A stretch of 64,000 nt of DNA from Rhynchopus sp. YZ270_cl-10. Lineage: Eukaryota; Euglenozoa; Diplonemea; Diplonemida; Diplonemidae. The stretch covers positions 1,178,001 to 1,242,000 of the forward strand of contig OZ037849.1 of the NCBI GenBank assembly GCA_964035575.1. The letters run 5' to 3'. The notes below the pieces were generated by a model. The model saw only the letters and a list, made by a program, of their open reading frames with translations, made no database searches and was not told where the DNA came from. Position 1 is the stretch's first letter. Each line of letters opens with the position of its first letter. This document shows, piece by piece, positions 37,185-47,063 of this stretch. Position numbers and translations under genes: made by a program.

Positions 37185-37447
37185 ATTTACACCAGGCAGA
37201 CGGGGCACACGAATTATCAGTAACCTCAGTACATTTACAAAAGAAACGGCGGTCGTGGTACCCAAAGGTTCCTGGCGAAGCCACGGTACGCAACATTCCT
37301 AAAATTTGCGCTTAAATTTGCACATTTTTACTGCTAAACTCTGTCATGGGAAGGGTGAGTTGCAAGCTTGCGCCGCAGGCGCACGGTACGCTACTTTTTG
37401 TCTTTCGCCATGCTGCATGCTTCCTTTTCCTTCGGTGCTTGACCAAT
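37185..37447 (+). repeat. Dispersed repeat with GGTACGCAAC, arm 1
   Basis: It matches 41124-41316 and 41743-41815 in reverse complement, including CGAAGCCACGGTACGCAACA, GCGCCGCAGGCGCACGGTACGC and TGCTGCATGCTTCCTTTTCC. The opposite copy is split by the MITE at 41333-41673. Confidence 0.75.
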
Positions 37448-37448
37448 T

Positions 37449-37575
37449 GCATAGTACCATAGTACCATAGTACCATAGTACCATAGTACCATAGTACCAT
37501 AGTACCATAGTACCATAGTACCATAGTACCATAGTACCATAGTACCATAGTACCATAGTATAGTACCATAGTACA
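37449..37575. repeat. (CCATAGTA)n 8-mer array
   Basis: About 15-16 copies, slightly irregular at the right end. The long reverse-strand frames here are products of the repeat. Confidence 0.97.
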
Positions 37576-38144
37576 CTAGTTACCGTGGGGCGATGGTGCG
37601 ATGGTTTATGGAAAGGGGGGGAACCCCAAATTCAGTGGGGCGATGGTCGATGGTTAGCAATATCCCTGGTGCAGAAGTGCGCTTGGGGAGGGGGAGGGGG
37701 AGGGAAGGGAAGGGAAGGGAAGGGGAAGCGGTAATGCGCCTGTACCAAAGGGCGACATTCCTTCGTAACAACAGAACGATTTTTTCTTTTTCTTTTTTGG
37801 AAGGTCGGGATGGAGTGGGGTAAGGGAGGGGGTGTGCTAACATTTTTCTCCATCGATTTTATGTGGAAAAGTGACTATGAGAGCCTCAGGTTCATCTTTT
37901 ATTTTACCAGTATAAACTTTTCTTCACATTATTATGGGGTGGGTTAAACTCTTTTTTACGCAAAAACTGTAAAAAAAACGGGTTTGTCCCAGGCTTTTGA
38001 TACCCCTCTCCCCCTCCCTCTGTCACATGCAGTGATTGATAATATGTGTTGCAACCTAATACTATTGACAAATAGAATTGATACGCAATGAGGGGGTACC
38101 CCACCCTATTCTCGATCACTGCCTTTGTCCCCTCCCCCCAGCTG

Positions 38145-38294
38145 CACGACGGGACCCAGTGACAAGTGACAAGTGAAAATGACAAGTGAATGACAAGTAA
38201 ATAGCCTATATCCCAATAGAAAATCACTTGTCATGACCATGACAAGTGAAATGACATGTCATTTCACGTGTCATTGTCACTGGGTCCCGTCGTG
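38145..38294. mobile_element. 150-bp MITE with CACGACGGGACCCAGTGACA ends
   Basis: Perfect 20-bp inverted repeats at both ends, with internal TGACAAGTGA motifs in both orientations. A target duplication is not clear. Confidence 0.75.
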
Positions 38295-39034
38295 TGCTTG
38301 TGGAGGGTATCCTCTTTTTCTTTTGAGGTCAAGAACGAACCGAAAACAGAAAGCCCGAAAAAGTGGATATTGTCACAACTGTGGCAACACAACCGAGGCT
38401 ACTACCACTGCTCAACAATTTATCAGGAAAAAAAAAGTTTAAATTAAACACACGAAATGTTGAGAGACACCGTCCTCATGTACAGCACCTCTCTTGGAAG
38501 GTGGCTGAGCAGTGTTATGTTCGTCTTAAGATGAACTTTTTTTGAAGAATCAAGCATTGACAAATAGAAATGGAAAAAAAACGAACGGACGGTGCAAATA
38601 TTTGCTGCGATAAAACGAACAAGTGTATTTCTTGTCTTTCATTTATGATTTATGTTTTACTGTCATATCCTGAAGTCCGTTTTCTATTTTTTGTGTGTGG
38701 TTTGACTTAACTACGTTCACTTACAAAGTCAACAATGATGCAAGCCTGTTCTACATCGCTTGCTCCCCCCCTTTTTTCACCCCGGTACAGCCGGTCATGT
38801 ACCAAGGTACACTGTCACGAGAGGGCTTTGTATTTCAAGTCAACTTTTTTCCCCCAGTGCGTGAGTGTTTTCCTCTGGGGCTGGCATCGTGGTTCGAGGT
38901 GTGCATCAGGATAGTACCATTTTTTGGTTCAACTATTCATTTTCAAAAACAAAACAAAAAAAAAATCGTTTCTTTCGGTGCTCTCTGCTCCGATGAACGG
39001 TGCGTTTTGCACTTTCAACTGAACAAGAAAACAC

Positions 39035-39785
39035 AATAATCTCGCGTTTCTTTTATCAAACAGATTTTATTCTCCGCCCCCGCAACGTAAACACCACTTT
39101 CAATCAGGGAGAGAAAAAATATTTTTCCTCCTTTTTTCGCGCTGGTCTTTTTTGTATTCGCTATCAAAAAAAAAAAAAAACAACTTACTGGGGGGGGTCG
39201 AATAAAGCACGTACGTGTTTTATTAGGCGTCCCTACACTTCAGATCCTGAGGTTTAAAAAAAAAAAAAAGTTCGAAAAGGCGAATAAAGCACGTACGTGC
39301 TTTATTCGCCTTTTTGAACTTTTTGGAAAGTTTTTCCAGTCGCAATTTTTTTTTCGATTTTTTTTCGCCCAAGAGGTGATTTTGCTGCATTTCCGAGCCA
39401 ATCCCAGCTTGTGGTGGGGCATATTCGGAAAAATGGACAAAATTTCAGCGACTTAAATTTTCACAAAATACGAACTACCTTGTCACAACACAGGAAAAGT
39501 TCAAAAAGTCGAATAAAGCACGTACGTGCTTTATTCGACGCAAAAAAAAGCAAAAATCCCATTTTTCAAATGCGTGCTTTATTCGACGTACGTGCTTTAT
39601 TCGAATTACCTCGTTTATTCGGCCCCCCCCAGTAAGTTTCGAACCGTTTCCCCATGTATTGCACGGGAAACAATATGACAAACAGGTGCAGAGTGGTTCC
39701 GTGCATATCATAGAACCTAGCACCTTGTGTGTCTCCCAAAAAACCAAAAAAGCGTTCTGCGTGAAGTTTTTTTGAAGGAAAACTA
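39035..39785 (+). repeat. Dispersed non-coding repeat, copy 2, split by a TIR element
   Basis: The outer parts (39035-39186 and 39634-39785) match 32865-33185; the element 39187-39633 sits between them. The uninterrupted copy at 33000-33040 provides the comparison. Confidence 0.7.
39187..39633. mobile_element. 447-bp TA-flanked MITE with CTGGGGGGGG termini
   Basis: CTGGGGGGGGTCGAATAAA at the left and, in reverse complement, CTGGGGGGGGCCGAATAAA at the right. TA borders both ends. It contains several inverted GAATAAAGCACGTACGTGCTTTATTC palindromes split by A-runs. It is probably Tc1/mariner-like, based only on the TA site. Confidence 0.7.
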
Positions 39786-39843
39786 CATTTTTTTTTTTTG
39801 GGGTGTCCCGGCGGTACCACACTAACACCCACTTACGCACACT

Positions 39844-39925
39844 TTCACCCCATTTCACCCCATTTCACCCCATTTCACCGATTTACACCCACTTTCACCC
39901 CATTACACCCCATTACACATGAATT
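39844..39925. repeat. CACCCCATT-type degenerate short tandem repeat
   Basis: About eight units of TTTCACCCCA/TTACACCCCA, ending CATGAATTAC. A related stretch occurs at 40840-40885. Confidence 0.7.
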
Positions 39926-40162
39926 ACAACGCCTTGGTGTTCTGGTCTTTACTAAAGGGATGTGCGGACGACACCAAAAAAATTGAATTTTTTTGCGATA
40001 TTTGGTGCTCCAAAAATTTGCCGGAACCGAAAATCGTGTAGTTTGGGGGTATTGAGGCCAGAAAAAAATTGTGTGAATACATGAAATATTATGAAATATT
40101 CCTGATAGGGTGGCATTCGGCCAAAACATCAGCTGTTTTGGTCATTTTTGCCTTGTACAGTG

Positions 40163-40560
40163 CTGTGTACTGTGTACTGTGTACTGTGTACTGTGTACTG
40201 TGTACTGTGTACTGTGTACTGTGTACTGTGTACTGTGTACTGTGTACTGTGTACTGTGTACTGTGTACTGTGTACTGTGTACTGTGTACTGTGTACTGTG
40301 TACTGTGTACTGTGTACTGTGTACTGTGTACTGTGTACTGTGTACTGTGTACTGTGTACTGTGTACTGTGTACTGTGTACTGTGTACTGTGTACTGTGTA
40401 CTGTGTACTGTGTACTGTGTACTGTGTACTGTGTACTGTGTACTGTGTACTGTGTACTGTGTACTGTGTACTGTGTACTGTGTACTGTGTACTGTGTACT
40501 GTGTACTGTGTACTGTGTACTGTGTACTGTGTACTGTGTACTGTGTACTGTGTACTGTGT
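40163..40560 (+). repeat. (CTGTGTA)n 7-mer array, about 57 copies
   Basis: Near-perfect heptamer array. All three frames on each strand are open, giving spurious ORFs of 140-200 codons. Confidence 0.98.
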
Positions 40561-40969
40561 AGAAACACGGTAGAAACATGGGGAATCGGTTATGTAGCCA
40601 CGCCAGTAAAAAATTAACACCGGTGGCACTGTACGCACAAGTGCATAGAAAAAATCGTAAAACAACGTGTAATCTGTGGTGGTCAAAAGTGCAAAAGTCC
40701 TTCGGCAATGGTCAGCCAGGCAAATTTTTTTTTGCTCCACTCGCCAAAAAAAATTTTGTTGTCACCTTTTTTGGACTTTTCGTGTTGAAAAAACGGGGGG
40801 GAAACGCAAAAAAAGCAAAAAGTTTAAATTCCCTCCATTACACTCCATTACGCCCCATTACACCCCATTACACCTGAATTACGCCGTGCCCGGGACACAG
40901 TGCTGTCGTGCCTGATCAGGCTGGTATGGCATTCGCCACACCTATTAAATTTGGTTTTTTTTCCTGGTA

Positions 40970-41009
40970 GGGCAAGGTCCGCCCTCCTGCCCTACCAGGA
41001 TTTTTTTAT
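40970..41009. other. Hairpin TCCTGGTAGGGCA / TGCCCTACCAGGA
   Basis: A perfect 13-bp stem around a GC-rich loop. Half of it recurs near 41998 (GCCTGCCCTACCAG). Confidence 0.6.
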
Positions 41010-41123
41010 TTTATTTTATTTTTTTGAGGAGGGGTTCGGCAGGCATTTTGCTAACCATCGTTACGAGTTTTTGGCGTTTTTTTTCTCATCGTTTCATCGA
41101 CCGTGGGAGACCAGAACGCGACT

Positions 41124-41815
41124 CAATTGGTCAAACGCCGAAGGAAAAGGAAGCATGCAGCATGGCGGAAGAAAAAAAAGTAGCGTACCGTGCGCCTGCG
41201 GCGCAAGCTTGCAATGCACCCTTCCCATGACATAGTTTGGCTGTAAAAATGGTCAATTTTAAGCGCATTTTTTTTTTGAAATGTTGCGTACCGTGGCTTC
41301 GCCAGAAACTTTCGTTTTTAGAAAAATACGTACAGTAAGACAACAAACATCGGTGGGGTAAAAACCCTCCTTAGAGTTTTGAAATCCCAAAATCCACCTT
41401 AGTTTTTACCCCTCCGGTGTTTATACCAGTGGACATGATACTTTGGGGCAACATGGAAAATATGGGGAAATGAGGTGAGATATTGGGGAAAAGGGTGAGG
41501 CTTGCCATCAAAATTCTCATGTCCAGGGGTAAAAACACCGGTGGGGTAAAAACATCGGAGGGGTAAAAACCCTCCTTAGAATTTTGAAATTCCAAAATCC
41601 ACCTTAGTTTTTACCCCTCCGATGTTTTTACCCCACCTATATTTTTACCCCACCGGTGTTTGTTGTCAGACTGTAAGTAAACTTTACGGAAACTGACGTT
41701 AATTACGAACGACAGCGCTACTTTATGGCAACATTTTTTAGAAATACCGTGGCTTCGCCTGGAACCTTTGGTTGCCGTGGTTCTTTTATAGATCTACTGA
41801 GGTTACTGATACGAC
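41124..41815 (-). repeat. Dispersed repeat with GGTACGCAAC, arm 2 (split by MITE)
   Basis: Reverse-complement copy of 37185-37447 (41124-41316 and 41743-41815), interrupted by the TIR element 41333-41673. Confidence 0.75.
41333..41673. mobile_element. Tc1/mariner-like MITE, 341 bp
   Basis: It starts CAGTAAGACAACAAAC like 29628, ends GTTTGTTGTCAGACTG, and has TA on both sides (41331-41332, 41674-41675). The inside contains two inverted modules (CCCTCCTTAGA...CCACCTTAGTTTTTACCCC), so it folds back extensively. Confidence 0.85.
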
Positions 41816-42719
41816 AGCTGACACCCACTACGGCTTGTGGTTCACCCTCCCCACCCGCCTTTCACGATTTTGTGCATCAGAGGGGAGAAAGAGCCTCACC
41901 TTCTTGCACTGGCAGGGAGTCGCGCGCGCGAAGCGCGCGCAGCGACCGCTTTTACGGGGGGAAAGCTCGGGACTTTTTTTTGCGGGTTTTTTTTGGCCTG
42001 CCCTACCAGTGCCCTACCTATTAAATTTTTTTTCAAAACTCAGCGACAGCACTGCCGGGACACCCCATTTTTTTTTACTTTTTTTGCAATTCCCTAGGAT
42101 GCGAACCTAAGGGAAAAGGTGTTCAATCATCTCTGTCCACCCCATTGCCCATATTCGATTGCTCTTTTGAGTAAGCGTGCACTCCAAAAAATCACGTATT
42201 TCCGCAATCTCCCCCAATTGCGAACAATACGCACCATATCTGCTTCGCCTGCTTACCTTTTTTTTTTTTTTGTCGTTGTGACAAAAAATCCCATCAAACC
42301 CAGCGTTGTTCCAACGCGATACCGATCGTAACACAAAAGATGTGTCCACAAGAGAGGCACAATCATCTTTTTTCCCACTCTTTATCTAAACCACGAAAAA
42401 TGGATGTAGGACTCTGTCATGAGTGTAGGTCGTTGTATTTTCAATTTTCAGTCAACTTTTTTTTTGAAAAAAACAGGGTGACTAAGCACGAGAGGCTTAG
42501 GATCATCTTATAAACTTTTCTCTTTTTTCTTTCTCCTCCAGGGATTATGAAGGGTTCCGGCCTGTAGAGGCCTTGCTTTGCGTAGTTCTTCAATAAAATA
42601 CTTTTTAAACAGCTTTTAAGGCTGAAAGTAATCCTACAGCGCGAGAGATTCAGACGTCTCTCGTCCTCCTATTATATTGTGCTCTCTTAAAAAGACTTTT
42701 TCGGATTCTGAGACAAATA

Positions 42720-42757
42720 GGGAAGCCTCTTTTTTACTTTCAACGGATGTCATCCGT
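42720..42757. repeat. 37-bp segment repeated inverted at 46640-46676
   Basis: GGGAAGCCTCTTTTTTACTT and the following CAACGGATGTCATCCG occur perfectly in reverse complement at the right border of the 45-46.6 kb foldback, next to long C-runs in both places. Confidence 0.8.
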
Positions 42758-42946
42758 CCGATTTTGAGAAACCCCCCCCCTCCCCCCCCCGGAGAAGATT
42801 GTAAATTTGGCAACCTGAAGTTTTCGGCTTTTGGACAGACGTAAAAAAATTCGAAAACCAGCGGAAGTGGATTTCCGAGCTCCCCGCTTTTCACCACAAA
42901 AAAAATCGACCACTTTAGTGGAGTAGAAGTTAATTTAAAGTGGCTC

Positions 42947-43102
42947 CAGTACACAGTACACAGTACACAGTACACAGTACACAGTACACAGTACACAGTA
43001 CACAGTACACAGTACACAGTACACAGTACACAGTACACAGTACACAGTACACAGTACACAGTACACAGTACACAGTACACAGTACACAGTACACAGTACA
43101 GT
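42947..43102 (-). repeat. (TACACAG)n 7-mer array, inverted copy of the 40-kb satellite
   Basis: About 22 heptamers of the same unit as 40163-40560 on the opposite strand. The flanks are a near-direct repeat: AAGTTAATTTAAAGTGGCTC before and AAGTCAATTTAAAGGCTCCA after. Confidence 0.95.
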
Positions 43103-43356
43103 GAAGTCAATTTAAAGGCTCCATGGGTCTTTATACAGTAACGTATAGGGATTTCAGTGCATAAAGGGGGGTCGGCTCCACCAAAAGTTGCGTACCGTGG
43201 AGTGTGTTCCTGAATAAAAAAAATGGTCGGAATTGAAAGATTCGTAAAAAATAAATCCAAAGGAAAAAAATCGAAAACCTTCTTCAAAAGAAATCCAACT
43301 TAGAGACGCCACTATGCTGCGACCCAAAGAGGAGGTTTTCTTAAGGAATTCCTTAA

Positions 43357-44797
43357 CCCTTAGACCACCAATTTGAAAAAAAGCGTCTGTTTTGATAACG
43401 TTTAGGATAATGAGCTCGTAACCGGTCGCAATGGAAAGATTTTTGAATTTTCGGTATATATGAGTATGAGACTAGGAGTTTGGTCTAAAGGGAAATACCC
43501 TATTCCCTAGAGGGGTCCCTCGGGCGAGACGCTTTTTTTCATGCATTGTGACGCAGCACCCGGAATGCCACACACAGCGCGGGCTGCAAAATCATTTCAA
43601 AAAAGGAAAACTCTTGTTGCATTGTATGCAGATTCACTAAAATCTTTCAAATAAAAAAAAAAATCGAGCAAAAAGACCTACCTGGCTTCTGCGAGTGGTC
43701 TGCCTCAGATACACACCCCCAAATAGGGGGTAAAAATAGGGGTAAAATCACAAAACGCTCCCCGGACAAAACACCCAAAACGCGCACCTACCCGCACCGA
43801 CCGCTTCAAGGGTCTGTAGGTGCGGAACTGCAGACGCCCTCTGTGTTTCACCATTGTCTCGTCAACACTGAGACCTGCCGAAGGTGGTCTGAAGATCTCG
43901 ACCCACTTCGCCTCGAGCAATTCCATCAAGGAACGGCACTTGTGCATGGGTCATTACTCGCTGTGTCTTCGTACGTTGTGGTGTCGGTAAATTTTTCTAC
44001 ACACAAAAAAACTTCTTTGGGGTTTGCGAAGACCCCAAGAGCACACAAAAACAAGCTGGAAAGTGGTCAGCTTCAAAGCCTGCTGCTAAGTCCGCAAAAA
44101 AGCAAAGACGCGTGTAGGTGGGGGTCTTGGGTAGTTTGTCAGGGGAGCGTGTTGTAATGTCGACCCTATTTTTACCCTATTTTTACCCCCTATTTGGGGG
44201 TGTGTATCTGAGGCAGACCACTCGCAGAAGCCAGGTAGGTCTTTTTGCTCGATTTTTTTTTTATTTGAAAGATTTTAGTGAATCTGCGTACAATGCAACA
44301 AGAGTTTTCCTTTTCTGAAATGATTTTGCAGCCCGCGCGGTGTGCGGCATTAGTCGGTGATTCCGGGCAATGTGTCCGGTTGTATGAAAAAAAGCGTCTC
44401 GCCCGAGGGACCCCTCTAGGGAATAGGGTATTTCCCTTGAGACCAAACTCCTAGTCTCATACTCATATATACCGAAAATTCAAAAATCTTTCCATTGCGA
44501 CCGGTTACGAGCTCATTATCCTAAACGTTATCAAAACAGACACCTTTTTCCAAACCCTCTTGCAAGAGGGTAGAAAAATCGTTTTTTGCCGCTTTTTATC
44601 CTTCAATTCCGAGTTGTTCCGTCTAGGGACGCAGGGGAGTCATGGGACTTCTACTACTCAAACGAAATCTTCTTTTTTTATAATTCCGGTCAAATTCTCG
44701 CGCGGATTCCAATGGAAGCATCAGATTTCAGTTTTGACAAGTAGAATGCAAAATGAATTTTTCCAAAACATATATATATGTTTTGGTGGTCTAAGGG
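43357..44797 (-). mobile_element. piggyBac-like element, non-autonomous, with long internal inverted arms
   Basis: The ends CCCTTAGACCACCAA and TTGGTGGTCTAAGGG are inverted repeats flanked by TTAA on both sides (43353-43356, 44798-44801), the piggyBac target. Inside, arms at about 43384-43757 and 44157-44547 are nearly perfect inverted copies of about 375 bp. The reverse strand between and into the left arm (43705-43947) encodes LSVDETMVKHRGRLQF, which matches the DDE domain region (SxDExMxxxKGR) of piggyBac transposases. Only about 80 residues remain, so the element cannot move itself. Confidence 0.88.
43705..43947 (-). pseudogene. piggyBac transposase fragment
   Basis: An 80-codon frame: LMELLEAKWVEIFRPPSAGL, then SVDETMVKHRGR, FRTYRPLKRSVRVGARFGCF. 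In piggyBac transposases this segment holds a catalytic Asp (in VDE) and the conserved GR.xxxxYxPxKPxxxGxK motif. The frame runs out into the inverted arm. It is a remnant. Confidence 0.8.
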
Positions 44798-45037
44798 TTA
44801 AGAAACCTGCGTAGAAACGTTCCCAAAGGGGGTACCACAGCCAAAAATCACCTAACCATCCACAGAGGCATAAAAAAAATCGTGCGACCCCGGAATTGAA
44901 CGTTTTCGTAACCAATCTTTCCAAATAAATAAAATTCGAAAAAAAAATTTTTTTGAAGAAAATTCATAAAATCCATGTGACCACGGTTTTGTACTAGACC
45001 CCCCCGTTGCCAAATTACCAAACTTGTCCGCTCACCC

Positions 45038-46645
45038 CCCCGGAGACCCCCCCCTCCCTAGGGGCCGCAGTCCCCTAAGGAAATCGTGTAAGATTAATTA
45101 TTTTGCCATTTTTTGGGCATCTAGTGGGCACCTCAGGGTGTGTCTGACACCCAAAATAGGTTTCCAGGGCAGTGTGACCCAGAATTTCATGGTTTGGCAC
45201 CTCAGAAAGTGAAAAAAGTGTGAAAAAATAGGATTTTCAGCCCTTTTGGCCATTTGGGGCAAAATGGCCAATTTTGGCACATTTTTTGCTTTGTGGGGGT
45301 ATTTGGGGCTATTTCACCCCCAAAACCACTCAGAACATGTTCTAGGCACCTATTTTCAACCACAATTACCCATACAGGGGGGTATTCCGCTCAAGAAATG
45401 GTTTTGTTGGGGTTATTTTCAGCAAATTTTCACTAAGTTTCACTAAGTTTTGCTAAGTTTCACTAAGTTTCGCTAAGTTTTGGTCAAAAAAATGCAAAAA
45501 AAATGCAAAAAAACACGAAAAATTGCACAAAAAATGGGAGGAACCAAAAAAATATGTATAGTATGGCAAAAATGTGTCCTTTTTTCATACAATGCAACGA
45601 GGCCGAGTCGGCCTCGCCAAGGCCTGAAGCACAAATCGGCCATTTGGGCCATTTTGGGACAAACGACCATTTTTGACCAAATTTTCAAAAAAAATTGTAA
45701 AATTTCGACATCATGACAGCTGCTTGGACACAAAACTACCCCAGGGATGTCCTGTGAGTCCATTCCGACCTGTTTTGGACACTTTAGGTACTTTTTTTGG
45801 CCGCTTTTTGGTGTTTTGAGGTCAAAATGACCCCCTGTCCACCCCCTGTGTACCCCCTGTCCAAGGCCAGGATTTTTCCCCTGGCCATCACATAAAGTAG
45901 GGTATGGTTCAAATTTTGGTACGTACCCCCCCAAAAAATGGTCTGCGGACCCAACGGAACCGGTTTTTTACCCTTTGGAGGACTTAGAAGCACTAGAAAT
46001 AGGGAAAATGAGTCAAAAATTGCCCTCCTCCCCAGAGAGGGGGGTAGGGTCGGTTTTGGGATAAAAAATGCCAAATTAGGGCCGCCAGAGGCCTCCAAAG
46101 GGTAAAAAACCGGTTCCGTTGGGTCCGCAGACCATTTTTTGGGGGGGTACGTACCAAAATTTGAACCATACCCTACTTTATGTGATGGCCAGGGGAAAAA
46201 TCCTGGCCTTGGACAGGGGGTACACAGGGGGTGGACAGGGGGTCATTTTGACCAAATTTTGGCCAAATTCACCAAAGAAAAGGCGTAAAAATGTGAAAAA
46301 CAGGCGAGAATGGACTCAAAACACATTTTTGGGGCAAAATAGGGCTTAAATGACTCTCTGAAACATCGAATTTGGTGTTTTTTTATGTTTTTTTCATGAA
46401 AAATCGGGGTTTTGGTCAAAATGGCCAAAACCCCCAAAAAGCCAGTTTTTTGCTATTTTTTCCCATTTTTTCACATTCTAGAGTCAAATTTTCACCCAAT
46501 TTTGCCTCACAGGGTGTTTCTGACCTATTTTGGGGTGGTTCCCTGCAGGTTGTGGCCACTATACGCCAAAAAGTGGCAAAATGAATTAATCTTACACAAT
46601 TTCCTTAGGGGACTGCGGCCCCTACCCCCCCTCCCCCCCCGGATG
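45038..46645. mobile_element. 1.6-kb foldback element
   Basis: The outer arms start at CCCTAGGGGCCGCAGTCCCC near 45056 and its inverted partner near 46600-46620 (GGGGACTGCGGCCCCTA), continuing as imperfect inverted repeats. The inner arms 45820-45981 and 46092-46253 are perfect 162-bp inverted copies around a 110-bp spacer. The sequence between carries a CACTAAGTTT tandem stretch (45430-45483). There is no coding content. Poly-C/G runs border both ends. Confidence 0.75.
45430..45483. repeat. Short tandem repeat TTTCACTAAG
   Basis: About five 10-11 bp units with C/G variation inside the foldback. Confidence 0.85.
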
Positions 46646-47063
46646 ACATCCGTTGAAAGTAAAAAAGAGGCTTCCCATAGCAAAAAAAAAAAAACCTTGT
46701 TCGTCTTTTGTTTCGTTGGTACGCTTACCCACGTCAAATTGCGAAGAAAAAAAAAAAGAAAAAAACGCCCCCAAGCCTGAAGCACAGAAATGAAGCGAGT
46801 GAGGGGGAGGTGAACAAAAAGCGCAAATACTCTTGACGCTTGCTCATTTCCCCCCACAAATAATTTGCCCGACCAGAAAATATTTGTGGCTGCCCCCCAA
46901 TAGTCTAAACCCAACTTTCCTTTTTTCCATCTGATAACATTACGCAAAAAAAAAGTCCACATTTTTTCTCAGCAGACCCAACTATTTTTAGTTCTTAAAC
47001 CCCCCATCCCCTCAACAGGTTTACACCAAAAACACTTTCCGAGTATGCCCCCTTATCTCTTAA

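Larger units (their letters stand above)
36803..47063. other. 10-kb non-coding repeat-rich region
   Basis: No host gene is supported. Low-complexity A/T and G/C runs are frequent. Identified contents, given separately: hairpins, an inverted duplicated repeat pair, an 8-mer and two 7-mer satellites, several TIR elements, a piggyBac-like element, and a 1.6-kb foldback. Remaining stretches (36803-37070, 37580-38140, 38300-39030, 39790-40160, 40560-41120, 41820-42700, 43110-43350, 44802-45030, 46650-47060) show nothing recognisable beyond short hairpins. Confidence 0.7.

Noticed and set aside
40069-40740. Open frames of 140-200 codons on both strands over the heptamer array
   Set aside because: All frames of CTGTGTA/TACACAG are open; low-complexity repeat, not a gene.
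36803-47063. Numerous 60-150 codon frames in the repeat region
   Set aside because: They lie in homopolymer-rich or inverted-repeat sequence, lack protein-like composition, and often mirror each other across the arms; only the piggyBac fragment is convincing.
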